Source: C7867-006 sp035438705 (GTDB taxonomy: Bacteria > Patescibacteriota > Minisyncoccia > Phycocordibacterales > DATDWN01). Taken from it: DNA of 33,503 nt. The notes beneath the pieces are model-generated. The model searched no databases. It was not told the DNA's origin and saw only the letters and a program-made list of their open reading frames with translations. Positions 8,186-16,548 of the stretch are shown piece by piece. Made by a program: the position numbers and the translations under genes. The stretch's first letter is position 1, and each line of letters begins with the position of its first letter. The stretch lies in assembly GCA_035438705.1 (NCBI GenBank), contig DAORIV010000006.1, forward strand, positions 1-33,503, in the 5' to 3' direction.

Positions 8186-9334
8186 CTAGTCTAACTTTTC
8201 CCAAACAGTTCTCTTTACATAATCTACATAACTAGTAATTATTCTTACTACCTTTTTTGATACATCTGGATATGAATAATCTTCTGCAAGTTTTGGTCTA
8301 TAACCACTATTTTGATGAGCTTTTGTAGTTTCTATAGCTTGAATCACCCTATCACTATCTAGTCCACACATTATAACCGCAGCATTATCCATTGCTTCTG
8401 GTCTTTCATGAGCTTCACGTAAATTCACAACTGCGAATCCCATGATACTTGATTCTTCACTGATTGTTCCTGAGTCTGATAGTGTGCAGTATGCATTCAT
8501 CTGTAGGTTTACATAATCGAACAAGCCCATTGGCTTCATAATTTTCACTTCTTTTGGAAGAGATATTTTTGAATCTGTAATCCTTTTTTGTGTTCTAGGA
8601 TGACATGAAAAAATAATTGGCATTTTATATCTTGCGCAAACATCTTCTAACATTTTTACCAATTTATTTAAATTTTTTGGAGAATCAACATTTTCTTCTC
8701 TATGCGCAGAAAGAACAAAATATCCACCTTTTTTTAGTTTTAGTTTTTTTACGACATTGGATTTTAATATTTTAGCTTTGTGAGTAGTCAAAACTTCAAG
8801 CATAGGTGATCCTGTTTTTATTACTCTGTCTGGTGCCAAACCTTCTCTAAGTAAGTGACCTCGTGCAAGTTCACTGTAAGGCATATTTATATCACTTAAG
8901 TGATCAATTATTCTTCTGTTTACTTCTTCAGGCACTCTAAAATCAAAACTTCTGTTTCCAGCTTCCATATGAAAAATTGGAATTTTCTGCCTTTTGGCTG
9001 AGTAAGCCGCAAGACAACTATTTGTATCTCCCAAAACTAAGAAAGCATCAGGTTTAACTTGTGTTAAAAGTTCATCTGTTTTTGCAATAACATTTCCGAC
9101 TGTCTCTGCTGTAGTTTTACCAACGGCATTTAGAAAATAATCTGGTTTTTTAAGACCTAAATCGTCGAAAAATATTTGGGATAACTCATAGTCATAATTT
9201 TGTCCTGTGTGAACCAAAATATGATCTGTGTGTTTATCTAGCTCTTTTATAACTTGTGCCAATCTAATAATCTCCGGTCTAGTTCCTACCACTGTTACAA
9301 CCTTCAACTTCTTAAAGTCTTTATTAGTTTTCAT
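8186..9334 (-). CDS. capG: UDP-N-acetylglucosamine 2-epimerase family, CapG/WbjD-like
   Basis: 382 residues, the normal length for WecB-type non-hydrolysing 2-epimerases. Family motifs are present: GTRPE at residues 17-21, HTGQNYD, VLGDTNSCLA, HMEAGNRSFD, VPEEVNRRIIDHLSD, SAHREENVD, HPRTQKR and DSGTISEESS. Next to CapE- and CapF-like genes, the expected reaction is C2 epimerisation of UDP-N-acetyl-L-talosamine to UDP-L-FucNAc, the last step of the pathway. A general WecB role (ManNAc supply) is the alternative, but the neighbourhood argues for CapG. It lies 31 nt after the methyltransferase ending at 9366. It ends in TAG, and no SD precedes the ATG. Confidence 0.9.
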   Translation of the reverse strand: MKTNKDFKKLKVVTVVGTRPEIIRLAQVIKELDKHTDHILVHTGQNYDYELSQIFFDDLGLKKPDYFLNAVGKTTAETVGNVIAKTDELLTQVKPDAFLVLGDTNSCLAAYSAKRQKIPIFHMEAGNRSFDFRVPEEVNRRIIDHLSDINMPYSELARGHLLREGLAPDRVIKTGSPMLEVLTTHKAKILKSNVVKKLKLKKGGYFVLSAHREENVDSPKNLNKLVKMLEDVCARYKMPIIFSCHPRTQKRITDSKISLPKEVKIMKPMGLFDYVNLQMNAYCTLSDSGTISEESSIMGFAVVNLREAHERPEAMDNAAVIMCGLDSDRVIQAIETTKAHQNSGYRPKLAEDYSYPDVSKKVVRIITSYVDYVKRTVWEKLD

Positions 9335-9365
9335 AAACTTAGACTACCAAAAAAGTAGGATTTGT

Positions 9366-9953
9366 CTATTTATCCAATACCTTGATTGCATCCATAACTT
9401 GAACATTTGGATCTACATCAACATCAGTATGTCTCCTAACACTTTGCATTGTATAATCTCTTATAACTAGTTTGTATCCGAGTTTTTCTAGTTCTTCCGG
9501 TTCCCAACCGCATCTATGTGTTTGCCACTCATGACCTCCATGGCCTTGAATATCTAGATTTTGAGGAATGTATCCCTTTGGAGTCTCTAGTACCACCCCG
9601 AGCTTTGCAATTTCCTCACATTGCTTGATCATACTCAAAGCATCTTCCTTTTCTAGATGTTCAATAACATCAAGAGCAATTACCAAATCAAAACTCTTTG
9701 GCATAAATATTTCTCGAAGCTTACGAACATCATATTTGACTACAGCATAAGGCACATCTGATTCGATGTGTTTAAAATACTCCTCATATATATCTACACC
9801 CACTCTCACCTGAGCCGGAATATACTTTGATTTAAATGAAAGTCCGCAAGCGACATCAAGTATTGTAATTATGTCACCTTCTTTCCATGGCCATAATCCC
9901 TTTTCAGAGAAAATTGAAACCACTGTATTTTTTTTCCATTCTTCTTTTGCCAT
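9366..9953 (-). CDS. SAM-dependent methyltransferase-like protein
   Basis: 195 residues. The core reads ITILDVACGLSFKSKY, where the usual GxGxG loop is shortened to ACGLS, then VGVDIYEEYF and FDLVIALDVIEHLEKEDALS, the post-I helix typical of Methyltransf_11. It continues with GVVLETPKGY and an unusual His/Trp-rich segment, GHGGHEWQTHRCGWEPEEL, which may form the acceptor site. It is the second gene of the minus-strand glycan operon, 6 nt after the GT4 gene. The substrate is unknown but plausibly a polysaccharide or lipid-linked sugar. The short glycine loop makes SAM binding likely but not certain. Confidence 0.8.
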   Translation of the reverse strand: MAKEEWKKNTVVSIFSEKGLWPWKEGDIITILDVACGLSFKSKYIPAQVRVGVDIYEEYFKHIESDVPYAVVKYDVRKLREIFMPKSFDLVIALDVIEHLEKEDALSMIKQCEEIAKLGVVLETPKGYIPQNLDIQGHGGHEWQTHRCGWEPEELEKLGYKLVIRDYTMQSVRRHTDVDVDPNVQVMDAIKVLDK

Positions 9954-9959
9954 TTTGTT

Positions 9960-11054
9960 TTATATTAAACTTTTAAAAACTTCTAAAAATCTATCTGCTT
10001 GATATTTCCAAGTATACTTACTTTTAACTGTATTCCAAGCTTCCATTCCCAACCTATCTCTCAAACTCTTGTCTCGCAAAGAAACTAATATTTTTTTAAA
10101 TTCTTCTTTATCTCCAGGCTCAAAAATCATCCCATCCTTACCTGATGTAATGACTCTGTGTGCATCACTAGTTCTACTTGCAACCGTCGCTTTCCCTGCT
10201 GCCATATATTCTATCATCTTAGAAGGAAAAGATATTCTGTTTACCTCATTATGCATCCTAGGAATTACTAAAATATCACATGCTGTTGAGAACGATGCTA
10301 CTTTATCATGCGGAACCTTATCTATATATATAACTCCCTCGGCATCAATTTTTTTGTTTTCACTACAAAGTAAAACTAATTTAAATTCAGGATAATCTTT
10401 CTTTAATTCTTGAAATGATTCTACTAGAAATGGTAATCCCTGCCATATTCTTGCATTTCCTGTATAGCCAATTATTATTTCCCCTTCTTTCTTTTCAAAA
10501 AAATTCCCTTCTGGAATATTAGGATTAAATATAGAAATATCTACACCACCCCAAATAGTTTTGGATTTCTTATTATATTTTTTAATTATTTCTGTTGATG
10601 TGTCACTGCATGTAGTTATAAAATCACAGACTTTATAGAAAAGTGAGTAAATGAACTTTGACCATAGATAATTTATTTTAGAAATATCTCCATAAAACTT
10701 TGCCTCTTCTTCAATGTACCCCTGCATCTCTAATACAATTTTCGCATTTGTTAAATACTTTAATGGCCATAAATAATAGTATGTTGCCATTGTGTGACCC
10801 ATTACAATATCAATATTATTATCCTTAATAAATCTGTAAATTTTTTTTATATCTTCTAAGTGATTATTAGTAAGCTTAAAATAATTTGGAAATTCTAATT
10901 TACCTTCATTGTCCCAAGCACATATAGTAAAGTCCATATCACTCATTTTAGAAAACTCTTGCGACAAACTTCTGACTTTTATCGGGGTGCCTCTATTATC
11001 ATCAATATTACCTCTATAAATTGATAAAACTTTTATTTTTTTATTCTGATTCAT
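9960..11054 (-). CDS. GT4-family glycosyltransferase
   Basis: 364 residues, GT-B fold. The N-terminal half has RGNIDDNRGTPIKVRSLSQE, a typical acceptor-domain loop. The C-terminal half has WGGVDISIFNP, IIGYTGNARIWQG and FPSKMIEYMAAGKATVASRT, including the E-x-x-x-A-x-G-K-P-like donor motif seen in GT4 enzymes. It is the first gene of the leftward glycan cluster and is divergent from the GC-rich cassette. A TATATT box at 11068-11073, 13 nt before the ATG, would give a leader of about 6 nt. Sugar specificity cannot be read. Confidence 0.87.
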   Translation of the reverse strand: MNQNKKIKVLSIYRGNIDDNRGTPIKVRSLSQEFSKMSDMDFTICAWDNEGKLEFPNYFKLTNNHLEDIKKIYRFIKDNNIDIVMGHTMATYYYLWPLKYLTNAKIVLEMQGYIEEEAKFYGDISKINYLWSKFIYSLFYKVCDFITTCSDTSTEIIKKYNKKSKTIWGGVDISIFNPNIPEGNFFEKKEGEIIIGYTGNARIWQGLPFLVESFQELKKDYPEFKLVLLCSENKKIDAEGVIYIDKVPHDKVASFSTACDILVIPRMHNEVNRISFPSKMIEYMAAGKATVASRTSDAHRVITSGKDGMIFEPGDKEEFKKILVSLRDKSLRDRLGMEAWNTVKSKYTWKYQADRFLEVFKSLI

Positions 11055-11109
11055 GTATTTATGTCCAAATATACTACCATCTATAGTTAATTTTAAATAA
11101 TTGACTAGT

Positions 11110-11140
11110 TATAATTTAAGTGTTATTTTTGGACCGGAGG
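11110..11140 (+). promoter_or_regulatory. -10 box and Shine-Dalgarno of the GC-rich cassette gene
   Basis: TATAAT at 11110-11115 has a weak -35 (TTAATT) 17 nt upstream. GGAGG at 11136-11140 lies 6 nt before the ATG at 11147, giving a conventional leader of about 25 nt. Such an SD is exceptional here and decides the start in favour of 11147 over an upstream GTG at 11120. Confidence 0.75.
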
Positions 11141-11146
11141 TGCATT

Positions 11147-11827
11147 ATGCACAAAACTGCATTGGAACTGGCAAAAGAAATCGGGTCTCCAACAGAAGTC
11201 ATCGAAGTTCTGGAAGCCCTCGAGAATGACAAGAACCACCCTGGAAGGATTGCTTACATGTCAGGGCTATCTCAGGGAATGGTGAAGGCTGGAAATCTCT
11301 TCAGCTACATGTCAGGCCTGTACCATTCAGGCAGAGTTCAGATTTTGGCCACAAGTGGAAGCGATGGAAGTGGAATCGCAAACCCCACCCCGGGTGGAGC
11401 CTGGCCAGGTTTCAACTGGTACAAAACTGAACTTCAGCATCGCGGTATTCCGGACAGTGCGATTTGGGCCATTCAAGGTCCTCAACGTCACTCCCGGGAA
11501 GAAACCGATGCCCTTCTCGAAACAGCAAAAGAAGGAGGTTGGGAAGATGTTGTCTTTGTTTCTGTGGATTACCACAGACCCAGACAGATTCTCGGCTGCT
11601 TGAAAAAGATGGCTGAGATGAACTGGAAAACTCGGCTTTACTTCCCTTCCATCCCTTTCGATTGGAATGCCGAAATGCTCGGATCCCAGCAGGTGGCACA
11701 GAGCACTGGAATGAAAGAAGCCGAAACAGACTGGAAAGTAAAGGTTCCCAAGTACATGGAAAAGGGAGACCTCGCTTCCATCCAAGAATTCCGAGACTAC
11801 ATGACCTGGAGAAACCATAGAAGCTAA
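11147..11827 (+). CDS. DUF218 (SanA/YdcF/ElyC)-like protein, GC-rich cassette gene
   Basis: 226 residues from the SD-supported ATG. The layout resembles DUF218: a strand ending LATSGSDG at 67-74, a helix WYKTELQHRGIP, AIQGPQRHSREETDA with the family's Ser-x-x-T-like stretch near 116-120, then DVVFVSVDYHRPRQI, the conserved strand and Tyr-His at 142-143. DUF218 proteins are linked to envelope maintenance, but their reaction is unknown. There is no signal peptide or membrane helix, unlike SanA. Base composition departs sharply from its neighbours: 29 of 60 bases are G+C in 11221-11280, against 20 of 60 in asnB at 12601-12660. With its own promoter, SD and terminator, it looks like a transferred self-contained unit. 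The family call is moderate. Confidence 0.65.
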   Translation: MHKTALELAKEIGSPTEVIEVLEALENDKNHPGRIAYMSGLSQGMVKAGNLFSYMSGLYHSGRVQILATSGSDGSGIANPTPGGAWPGFNWYKTELQHRGIPDSAIWAIQGPQRHSREETDALLETAKEGGWEDVVFVSVDYHRPRQILGCLKKMAEMNWKTRLYFPSIPFDWNAEMLGSQQVAQSTGMKEAETDWKVKVPKYMEKGDLASIQEFRDYMTWRNHRS

Positions 11828-11836
11828 GAACTTCCT

Positions 11837-11872
11837 GAGGCACCCCAAAACAAAGGGGTGTCTCATTTTTTT
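11837..11872 (+). terminator. Strong intrinsic terminator of the cassette gene
   Basis: A 10-bp stem (GAGGCACCCC with GGGGTGTCTC, one wobble) around an 8-nt loop is followed by a 7-T run. It closes the GC-rich gene and isolates it from asnB. Confidence 0.9.
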
Positions 11873-11882
11873 ATATTACTCT

Positions 11883-11888
11883 TATGAT
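11883..11888 (+). promoter_or_regulatory. Candidate -10 box for the asnB operon
   Basis: TATGAT lies 14 nt before the asnB ATG and just beyond the cassette terminator, so the leader would be only about 7-8 nt. No convincing -35 is seen. Confidence 0.4.
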
Positions 11889-11902
11889 AAACTCTTAAAT
11901 AT

Positions 11903-13774
11903 ATGTGTGGCATCTCAGGATATTGTGGGGAAAATAAAGAGACAGAAAAACTAGTCAAAATGACTGAAGCTATTTATAGACGTGGTCCAGATGATGTGGG
12001 TTTCTATGAATCTACTGGCATCGGTTTTGGCTTCAGAAGACTATCAATTATTGATCTTTCATCTGGACATCAGCCCATGTCTAATGAAGACGAAACTATT
12101 TGGGTAATACTAAATGGTGAGATTTATGATTTTAATACAGTAAAAAATGAGTTAATTACTTTAGGTCATAAATTTAGAACAAAAAGTGATACGGAAGTAA
12201 TTATTCATGGTTATGAACAATGGGGTGAAGAAGTTTTTAAAAAAATAGATGGGATGTTTGCCATAGCAATATGGGACTACAAGCAATCAAAATTACTTCT
12301 TGCTAGAGATAGACTTGGTAAAAAACCTCTTTATTGGACGATACAAAATAATACACTCTGGTTTTCTTCCGAACTTAAATCTTTTATAAATGCTAATGTT
12401 ATAAAAAAAGAATTAGACAATGAATCAATTTATCAGTATTTCAAACTTGACTATATCCCCACACCTAGAACTATTTTTAAAAATGTTTGGAAGCTAGAAC
12501 CAGCAACATATTTAACATATAAGAATAAAATAACTAAAAAAAACCAATTTTGGTCACCGGAAAAAATTAATCTAGAAAACTTAGCTGAAGAAGAAGTTCT
12601 AGAAAAAGTGAAGAGTGAAATAGATAATGCAGTCAGAAAAAGACTTATTAGTGACGTTCCGTTAGGACTATTTTTATCTGGTGGTCTGGACTCAACAGTT
12701 ATTGCTGAGAGTGCAAGTAGACAAAAAAAGGGGTTGGAGGCGTTTACTTTAGCTTTTGAAGATTCTTCATATGACGAGACAAATAATGCTAAAAAAATAG
12801 CCCATTCATTCAACTTAAAACATAATATCGAAACACTCTCAGAGAAAAAGGCACTAGAAATGTTAGATGAGGCAACTAATTTACTTGATGAACCTCTAGC
12901 CGACCCCTCAATACTTCCTCAACTTTTGATTTCAAAATTCACAAAACAAAATGTGACAGTTTGTTTATCTGGTGACGGTGGAGATGAACTACTTTTGGGA
13001 TATCAGCATATACAGGCTCACTTATTTCTAGAAAAAATAAAATTTGTAAATGAAAAAATTCTAAATGTTTTTTCAAGATTACTCTCATTTATTCCTTCGA
13101 GTAATGGTTATTTCAGTTTCGGTTTTATAGCCCAAAGATTAAGCAGGGGGTTAAAAATTAAAAATCGACTAGAAAGAGACATTGCATGGCGAGGAGCTTA
13201 TAAAGATGAAGAGATTGAAAAATTGTTAAAAAAAGAATTACTGAAAGATATAAATAAAAAATCCCCTGTTGAAATAATGAAAAAATATGCTGATGAATAT
13301 GACAAAAAAGGTTCGTGGGCTTCATGGAGTTTCAGCTACCTTAGAACATTTTTAATGGATGATGTTATGGTAAAAGTAGACAGAGCAACTATGTGGTATG
13401 GACTTGAAGGAAGAGCCCCCCTCCTAGATAGTAATGTAGTCTCACTTTTATTGAGTCTTCCTCTTAAATATAAATTAGGAAAATACAGAAATAAAGGATT
13501 ATTTAAAAAAATTCTAAAAAACAAAGTTCCAGATGAAATTATTAATACACCCAAACACGGCTTTGGTGTTCCGGTTGCAAAATGGCTAAATGATAATCTG
13601 TCACAAAAACTTTTAGATGTATCTGATGAATCTTTCTTAATCAAACAAAATATATTTAACAGAGATTTTGTATTAAATATGATTGAAGATCATAGAAAAG
13701 GAACAGACCGCAGAAAAGAACTGTGGGCATTTCTTATGTTTCAATTGTGGTATATTAAATGGATAGAAAAATAA
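11903..13774 (+). CDS. asnB: Glutamine-hydrolysing asparagine synthetase-type amidotransferase
   Basis: 623 residues, standard for AsnB. MCGISGY places Cys2 as the class II glutaminase nucleophile after Met removal. RRLSIIDLSSG, NGEIYDF and RDRLGKKPLYW are conserved glutaminase motifs. The ATP-pyrophosphatase loop SGGLDS is at residues 259-264, and LSGDGGDELLLGY follows. In surface-glycan loci, AsnB paralogues often amidate uronic acids or transfer ammonia to sugars, so a glycan role is a fair alternative to asparagine synthesis; sequence cannot separate them. It is the first gene of a four-gene plus-strand operon, one base before the GT-C gene. No SD is present. Confidence 0.92.
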   Translation: MCGISGYCGENKETEKLVKMTEAIYRRGPDDVGFYESTGIGFGFRRLSIIDLSSGHQPMSNEDETIWVILNGEIYDFNTVKNELITLGHKFRTKSDTEVIIHGYEQWGEEVFKKIDGMFAIAIWDYKQSKLLLARDRLGKKPLYWTIQNNTLWFSSELKSFINANVIKKELDNESIYQYFKLDYIPTPRTIFKNVWKLEPATYLTYKNKITKKNQFWSPEKINLENLAEEEVLEKVKSEIDNAVRKRLISDVPLGLFLSGGLDSTVIAESASRQKKGLEAFTLAFEDSSYDETNNAKKIAHSFNLKHNIETLSEKKALEMLDEATNLLDEPLADPSILPQLLISKFTKQNVTVCLSGDGGDELLLGYQHIQAHLFLEKIKFVNEKILNVFSRLLSFIPSSNGYFSFGFIAQRLSRGLKIKNRLERDIAWRGAYKDEEIEKLLKKELLKDINKKSPVEIMKKYADEYDKKGSWASWSFSYLRTFLMDDVMVKVDRATMWYGLEGRAPLLDSNVVSLLLSLPLKYKLGKYRNKGLFKKILKNKVPDEIINTPKHGFGVPVAKWLNDNLSQKLLDVSDESFLIKQNIFNRDFVLNMIEDHRKGTDRRKELWAFLMFQLWYIKWIEK

Positions 13775-13775
13775 A

Positions 13776-15140
13776 ATGTCTATTAAAAATAAGTGGGTAT
13801 TAATACCAATAGTTATTTCATTTCTAATCTCTCTTTTTTATATTATTGTAGTTCCGGGTAAAATTAAAAGTGATGCGGCTGAATATGACGGTTTAGCAAA
13901 CTCAATACTACAAGGTGAATACTCTCTAGATGGAAAACCTAGCATGGAAAGAGAACCTGGTTACCCACTTTTTAGAGCGGCAGCAAAAATAGTCAGCAGT
14001 AATTCTAATTTTATTCTTTTTTTTCAACTTATACTTTTCTGTTTATCTATATACTTAATTGGATTAATCTCACAAAAAATTGATTCAAGAATCGGTATTT
14101 GGGGATTATGGGGAGCTTCTCTTTCTTATGCGCTAGCATTCTATCCATCAGCACACATATCTGAAACTTTTGTTACTTTTTTACTAGCACTTTTCGGATA
14201 TATTTTAATCACATCCATTGAAAATCCTGTAACAAAAAATTGGGTTTATCTTTCAGTTATTTCTGGTTTTATAGTTTTAACAAGATACCCATATATACTA
14301 ATACCGGTTTCTTTCTTGATTGTTATGACGATTTCTTCATACAAAAAGAATATTAGTAAAAATATAATAATTAAAAATATTCTAATTAGTGTTTCTATTC
14401 TTTCAATAGTTACTGGTACCTGGCTTTATAGAAACTATTCAATCTTTAATGAAATTGGTTTTGCAGGAAGATCTGGTGCTGGTTTCTATGCCAGAGCATG
14501 GAAGGCAGATAAAACATGGAGAAGCATAGGTGATAGTTATTTGTCTACGATTTTGGGTCGTGGAATCTTATATAAAATATATCCAAGCAATCAATCAATT
14601 TGGCTTGATCAGTGGGGAGATTGGTGGAGAGATGAAAAAACCATAAATGATATGTGGGGTGAAGGTAAAGCAGAAATTGATAAAAAAAGAAAAGAAGCAG
14701 CAAAAAAAATAATATTTAAAGATTTAAATAATTTTTCAAAGTTTATTGTATGGTCAGGAATAGACACACTCAGACTACTACAATTGCAAAATCCCATTCC
14801 TAGTGCATATGGTTCCCCTTTTGAAGGAACTTATGGTGAACTAGCAAAAGAAAAAAAGATAAATGGTTTACAACTAACAGGACTTGCTGTGGTCCATTTT
14901 CTACAACTACTTTGGATTATTGCGATTGTTGTAAGTACATATATCGGATTTAAAAAATATAATTATAAATTTATTCCAGGAATTTTTCTTATATCAATTC
15001 TACTTATACATTCAGTGGCAGATAATATAGCTAGATATGGAGCTCCATTGCAACCATTCCTTCTTTCTGCTATTTTTATGACACTTATATACCCGTTGTA
15101 TGAAAAAAACAGAAATATCCGTAGTGATACCAGCATATAA
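13776..15140 (+). CDS. Multi-pass GT-C (GT39/ArnT-like) membrane glycosyltransferase
   Basis: 454 residues, strongly hydrophobic with about 9-11 membrane segments. A first helix (about 7-27) is followed by an outside loop with SDAAEYDGLANSIL, placing an Asp/Glu pair where GT-C enzymes carry catalytic acidic residues, and by REPGYPLFRA, matching the R-x-P-x-Y-P pattern in PMT/ArnT-type proteins. Such enzymes move a sugar from polyprenyl phosphate to an acceptor on the outer face of the membrane. The next gene encodes a polyprenyl-phosphate glycosyltransferase that could supply this donor, and their reading frames overlap by 41 nt. Acceptor unknown. Confidence 0.75.
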   Translation: MSIKNKWVLIPIVISFLISLFYIIVVPGKIKSDAAEYDGLANSILQGEYSLDGKPSMEREPGYPLFRAAAKIVSSNSNFILFFQLILFCLSIYLIGLISQKIDSRIGIWGLWGASLSYALAFYPSAHISETFVTFLLALFGYILITSIENPVTKNWVYLSVISGFIVLTRYPYILIPVSFLIVMTISSYKKNISKNIIIKNILISVSILSIVTGTWLYRNYSIFNEIGFAGRSGAGFYARAWKADKTWRSIGDSYLSTILGRGILYKIYPSNQSIWLDQWGDWWRDEKTINDMWGEGKAEIDKKRKEAAKKIIFKDLNNFSKFIVWSGIDTLRLLQLQNPIPSAYGSPFEGTYGELAKEKKINGLQLTGLAVVHFLQLLWIIAIVVSTYIGFKKYNYKFIPGIFLISILLIHSVADNIARYGAPLQPFLLSAIFMTLIYPLYEKNRNIRSDTSI

Positions 15141-15966
15141 TGAAGAAAATTCTATTGCCACAACTGTTAAAAGTTTGTTTAGTTTGGGTTTAGAAAATAA
15201 TTGGGATATTGAAGTTATTGTTGTTAATGATGGAAGTCGCGACAATACAGGTAAAATTGCATTGGAAACTGGAGCTACTGTAATAAACCACCCAATAAAT
15301 GGGGGTTACGGATTGTCCATTCAGGATGGTATAGAGGCCTCAAAAATGCCCCTAATTGCCATAACTGATGCAGATGGCACATATCCAATTTCAGAGCTTC
15401 CTAATTTATTAAAAATGGTTACAGAGGATGGTTTTGACATGGCTGTTGGTGCAAGGACAGGTAGTGAATATAAAAAAGGCTTATGGAAATACCCTGCAAG
15501 ACTTGCATTTAAATGGCTATCAGAATTTGTGGCAGGAAGAAGAATACCGGATATAAACTCTGGACTGAGAGTAATGAAGAAGGACAAGCTTCTCCCGCAC
15601 TACAAAAGAACCTGCTTAGGTTTTTCGTTCACTACCTCAATTACACTTATTTTTTTCTTAAATGGATATTTTGTTGGATATAAACCAATCCCATATGCAA
15701 AAAGAGTTGGAAAATCAAAAGTACGACACTTTCAAGATAGTCTTAGAACTGCACAAATACTTGTATCTGTAATATCCTATTATAACCCCTTAAAACTATA
15801 CTTATTGTTAGCAATATTTAATATATTTACTGGTATAATAATATTATTGGTGGGTGAGAGTTTTAGCGTGTATGGACTCGTAATGTTTGGTGCAGTACTA
15901 CTTGGAACAGCACCTTTTATTATGTCTCTTGGCTTTTTAGCAGAATCAATCAGATTAAAAAATTAA
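15100..15966 (+). CDS. GT2 polyprenyl-phosphate glycosyltransferase (DPM1/GtrB-like)
   Basis: 288 residues. The GT-A start TEISVVIPAYNEENSI, VNDGSRDNTG, the NGGYGLSIQDGI loop and the metal-binding DADGTYP are all characteristic of dolichyl or undecaprenyl-phosphate sugar synthases. Two membrane helices near the C-terminus (about 225-280) match the GtrB/ArnC class. It would load a sugar onto undecaprenyl phosphate from a nucleotide-sugar on the cytoplasmic face. The ATG at 15100 lies inside the GT-C gene, a 41-nt overlap; it is the only start that keeps the full first beta strand. Confidence 0.87.
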   Translation: MKKTEISVVIPAYNEENSIATTVKSLFSLGLENNWDIEVIVVNDGSRDNTGKIALETGATVINHPINGGYGLSIQDGIEASKMPLIAITDADGTYPISELPNLLKMVTEDGFDMAVGARTGSEYKKGLWKYPARLAFKWLSEFVAGRRIPDINSGLRVMKKDKLLPHYKRTCLGFSFTTSITLIFFLNGYFVGYKPIPYAKRVGKSKVRHFQDSLRTAQILVSVISYYNPLKLYLLLAIFNIFTGIIILLVGESFSVYGLVMFGAVLLGTAPFIMSLGFLAESIRLKN

Positions 15967-16548
15967 ATGCAAGAAAATAAATATCCAAAAAAACTTAATC
16001 TTGGAAGCGGACACTTCCCTAAAAAAGGATACCTCAATGTTGATTTTAACCCACTTGAAAATCCTGATTTAATATTAGATCTTAATAATCCTAAAGCTTT
16101 AGAGGTTCTACCCTCAGGGCATTTTGAACACATTGTATTAGATCATGTCTTAGAACACCTGAGTGATGTTTTTGGAACAATGAAACAGATACACAGACTA
16201 CTTGCAAAAGAAGGTATTGTAGAAATTCGTGTGCCTCATTTTTCTAGAGGATTTACCCACCCAGAACACCAAAGAAGTTTTGATGTAACATTTCCTGAAT
16301 ACATGAATCCTAAATTCCCTGGTGGTTACATAGGAGTTGAACTTGTACCTGTATCAGTAAAACTCTCTTGGATGATTCGTTTTGATTTAAAGGAACCTTA
16401 TGTTGCAAAATGGCAATTGTCTATATTAAAAATAATAAATAGTTTAGTAAGTTTTGTTGCAAATATCAGTCCAACATTATGTTCAAGATTCTGGTGTTAC
16501 TATGTAGGTGGTTTCGAACAAGTGGAATTTATCTTTAAGAAAAACTAA
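15967..16548 (+). CDS. SAM-dependent methyltransferase-like protein
   Basis: 193 residues, starting directly after the GT2 stop. It opens with KKLNLGSGHFPKKGYLNVD, a short form of motif I found in sugar-locus methyltransferases of the LGxG-x-x-x-x-GWxN type. It then has HFEHIVLDHVLEHLSDVFGTMKQIHRLL and IVEIRVPHFSRGFTHPEHQRSF, a His-rich acceptor segment typical of this subgroup. It is the last gene of the asnB operon and its TAA overlaps, tail to tail, the TAG of the converging GT-C gene. It probably modifies the sugar assembled by its neighbours; substrate unknown. Confidence 0.82.
   Translation: MQENKYPKKLNLGSGHFPKKGYLNVDFNPLENPDLILDLNNPKALEVLPSGHFEHIVLDHVLEHLSDVFGTMKQIHRLLAKEGIVEIRVPHFSRGFTHPEHQRSFDVTFPEYMNPKFPGGYIGVELVPVSVKLSWMIRFDLKEPYVAKWQLSILKIINSLVSFVANISPTLCSRFWCYYVGGFEQVEFIFKKN

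Noticed and set aside
11327..11866. Open frames on the minus strand and in another plus frame under the DUF218-like gene
   Set aside because: They exist because the GC-rich gene has few stops in other frames. They lack promoters, start signals and recognisable domains, while the plus-strand frame at 11147 has an SD and terminator.
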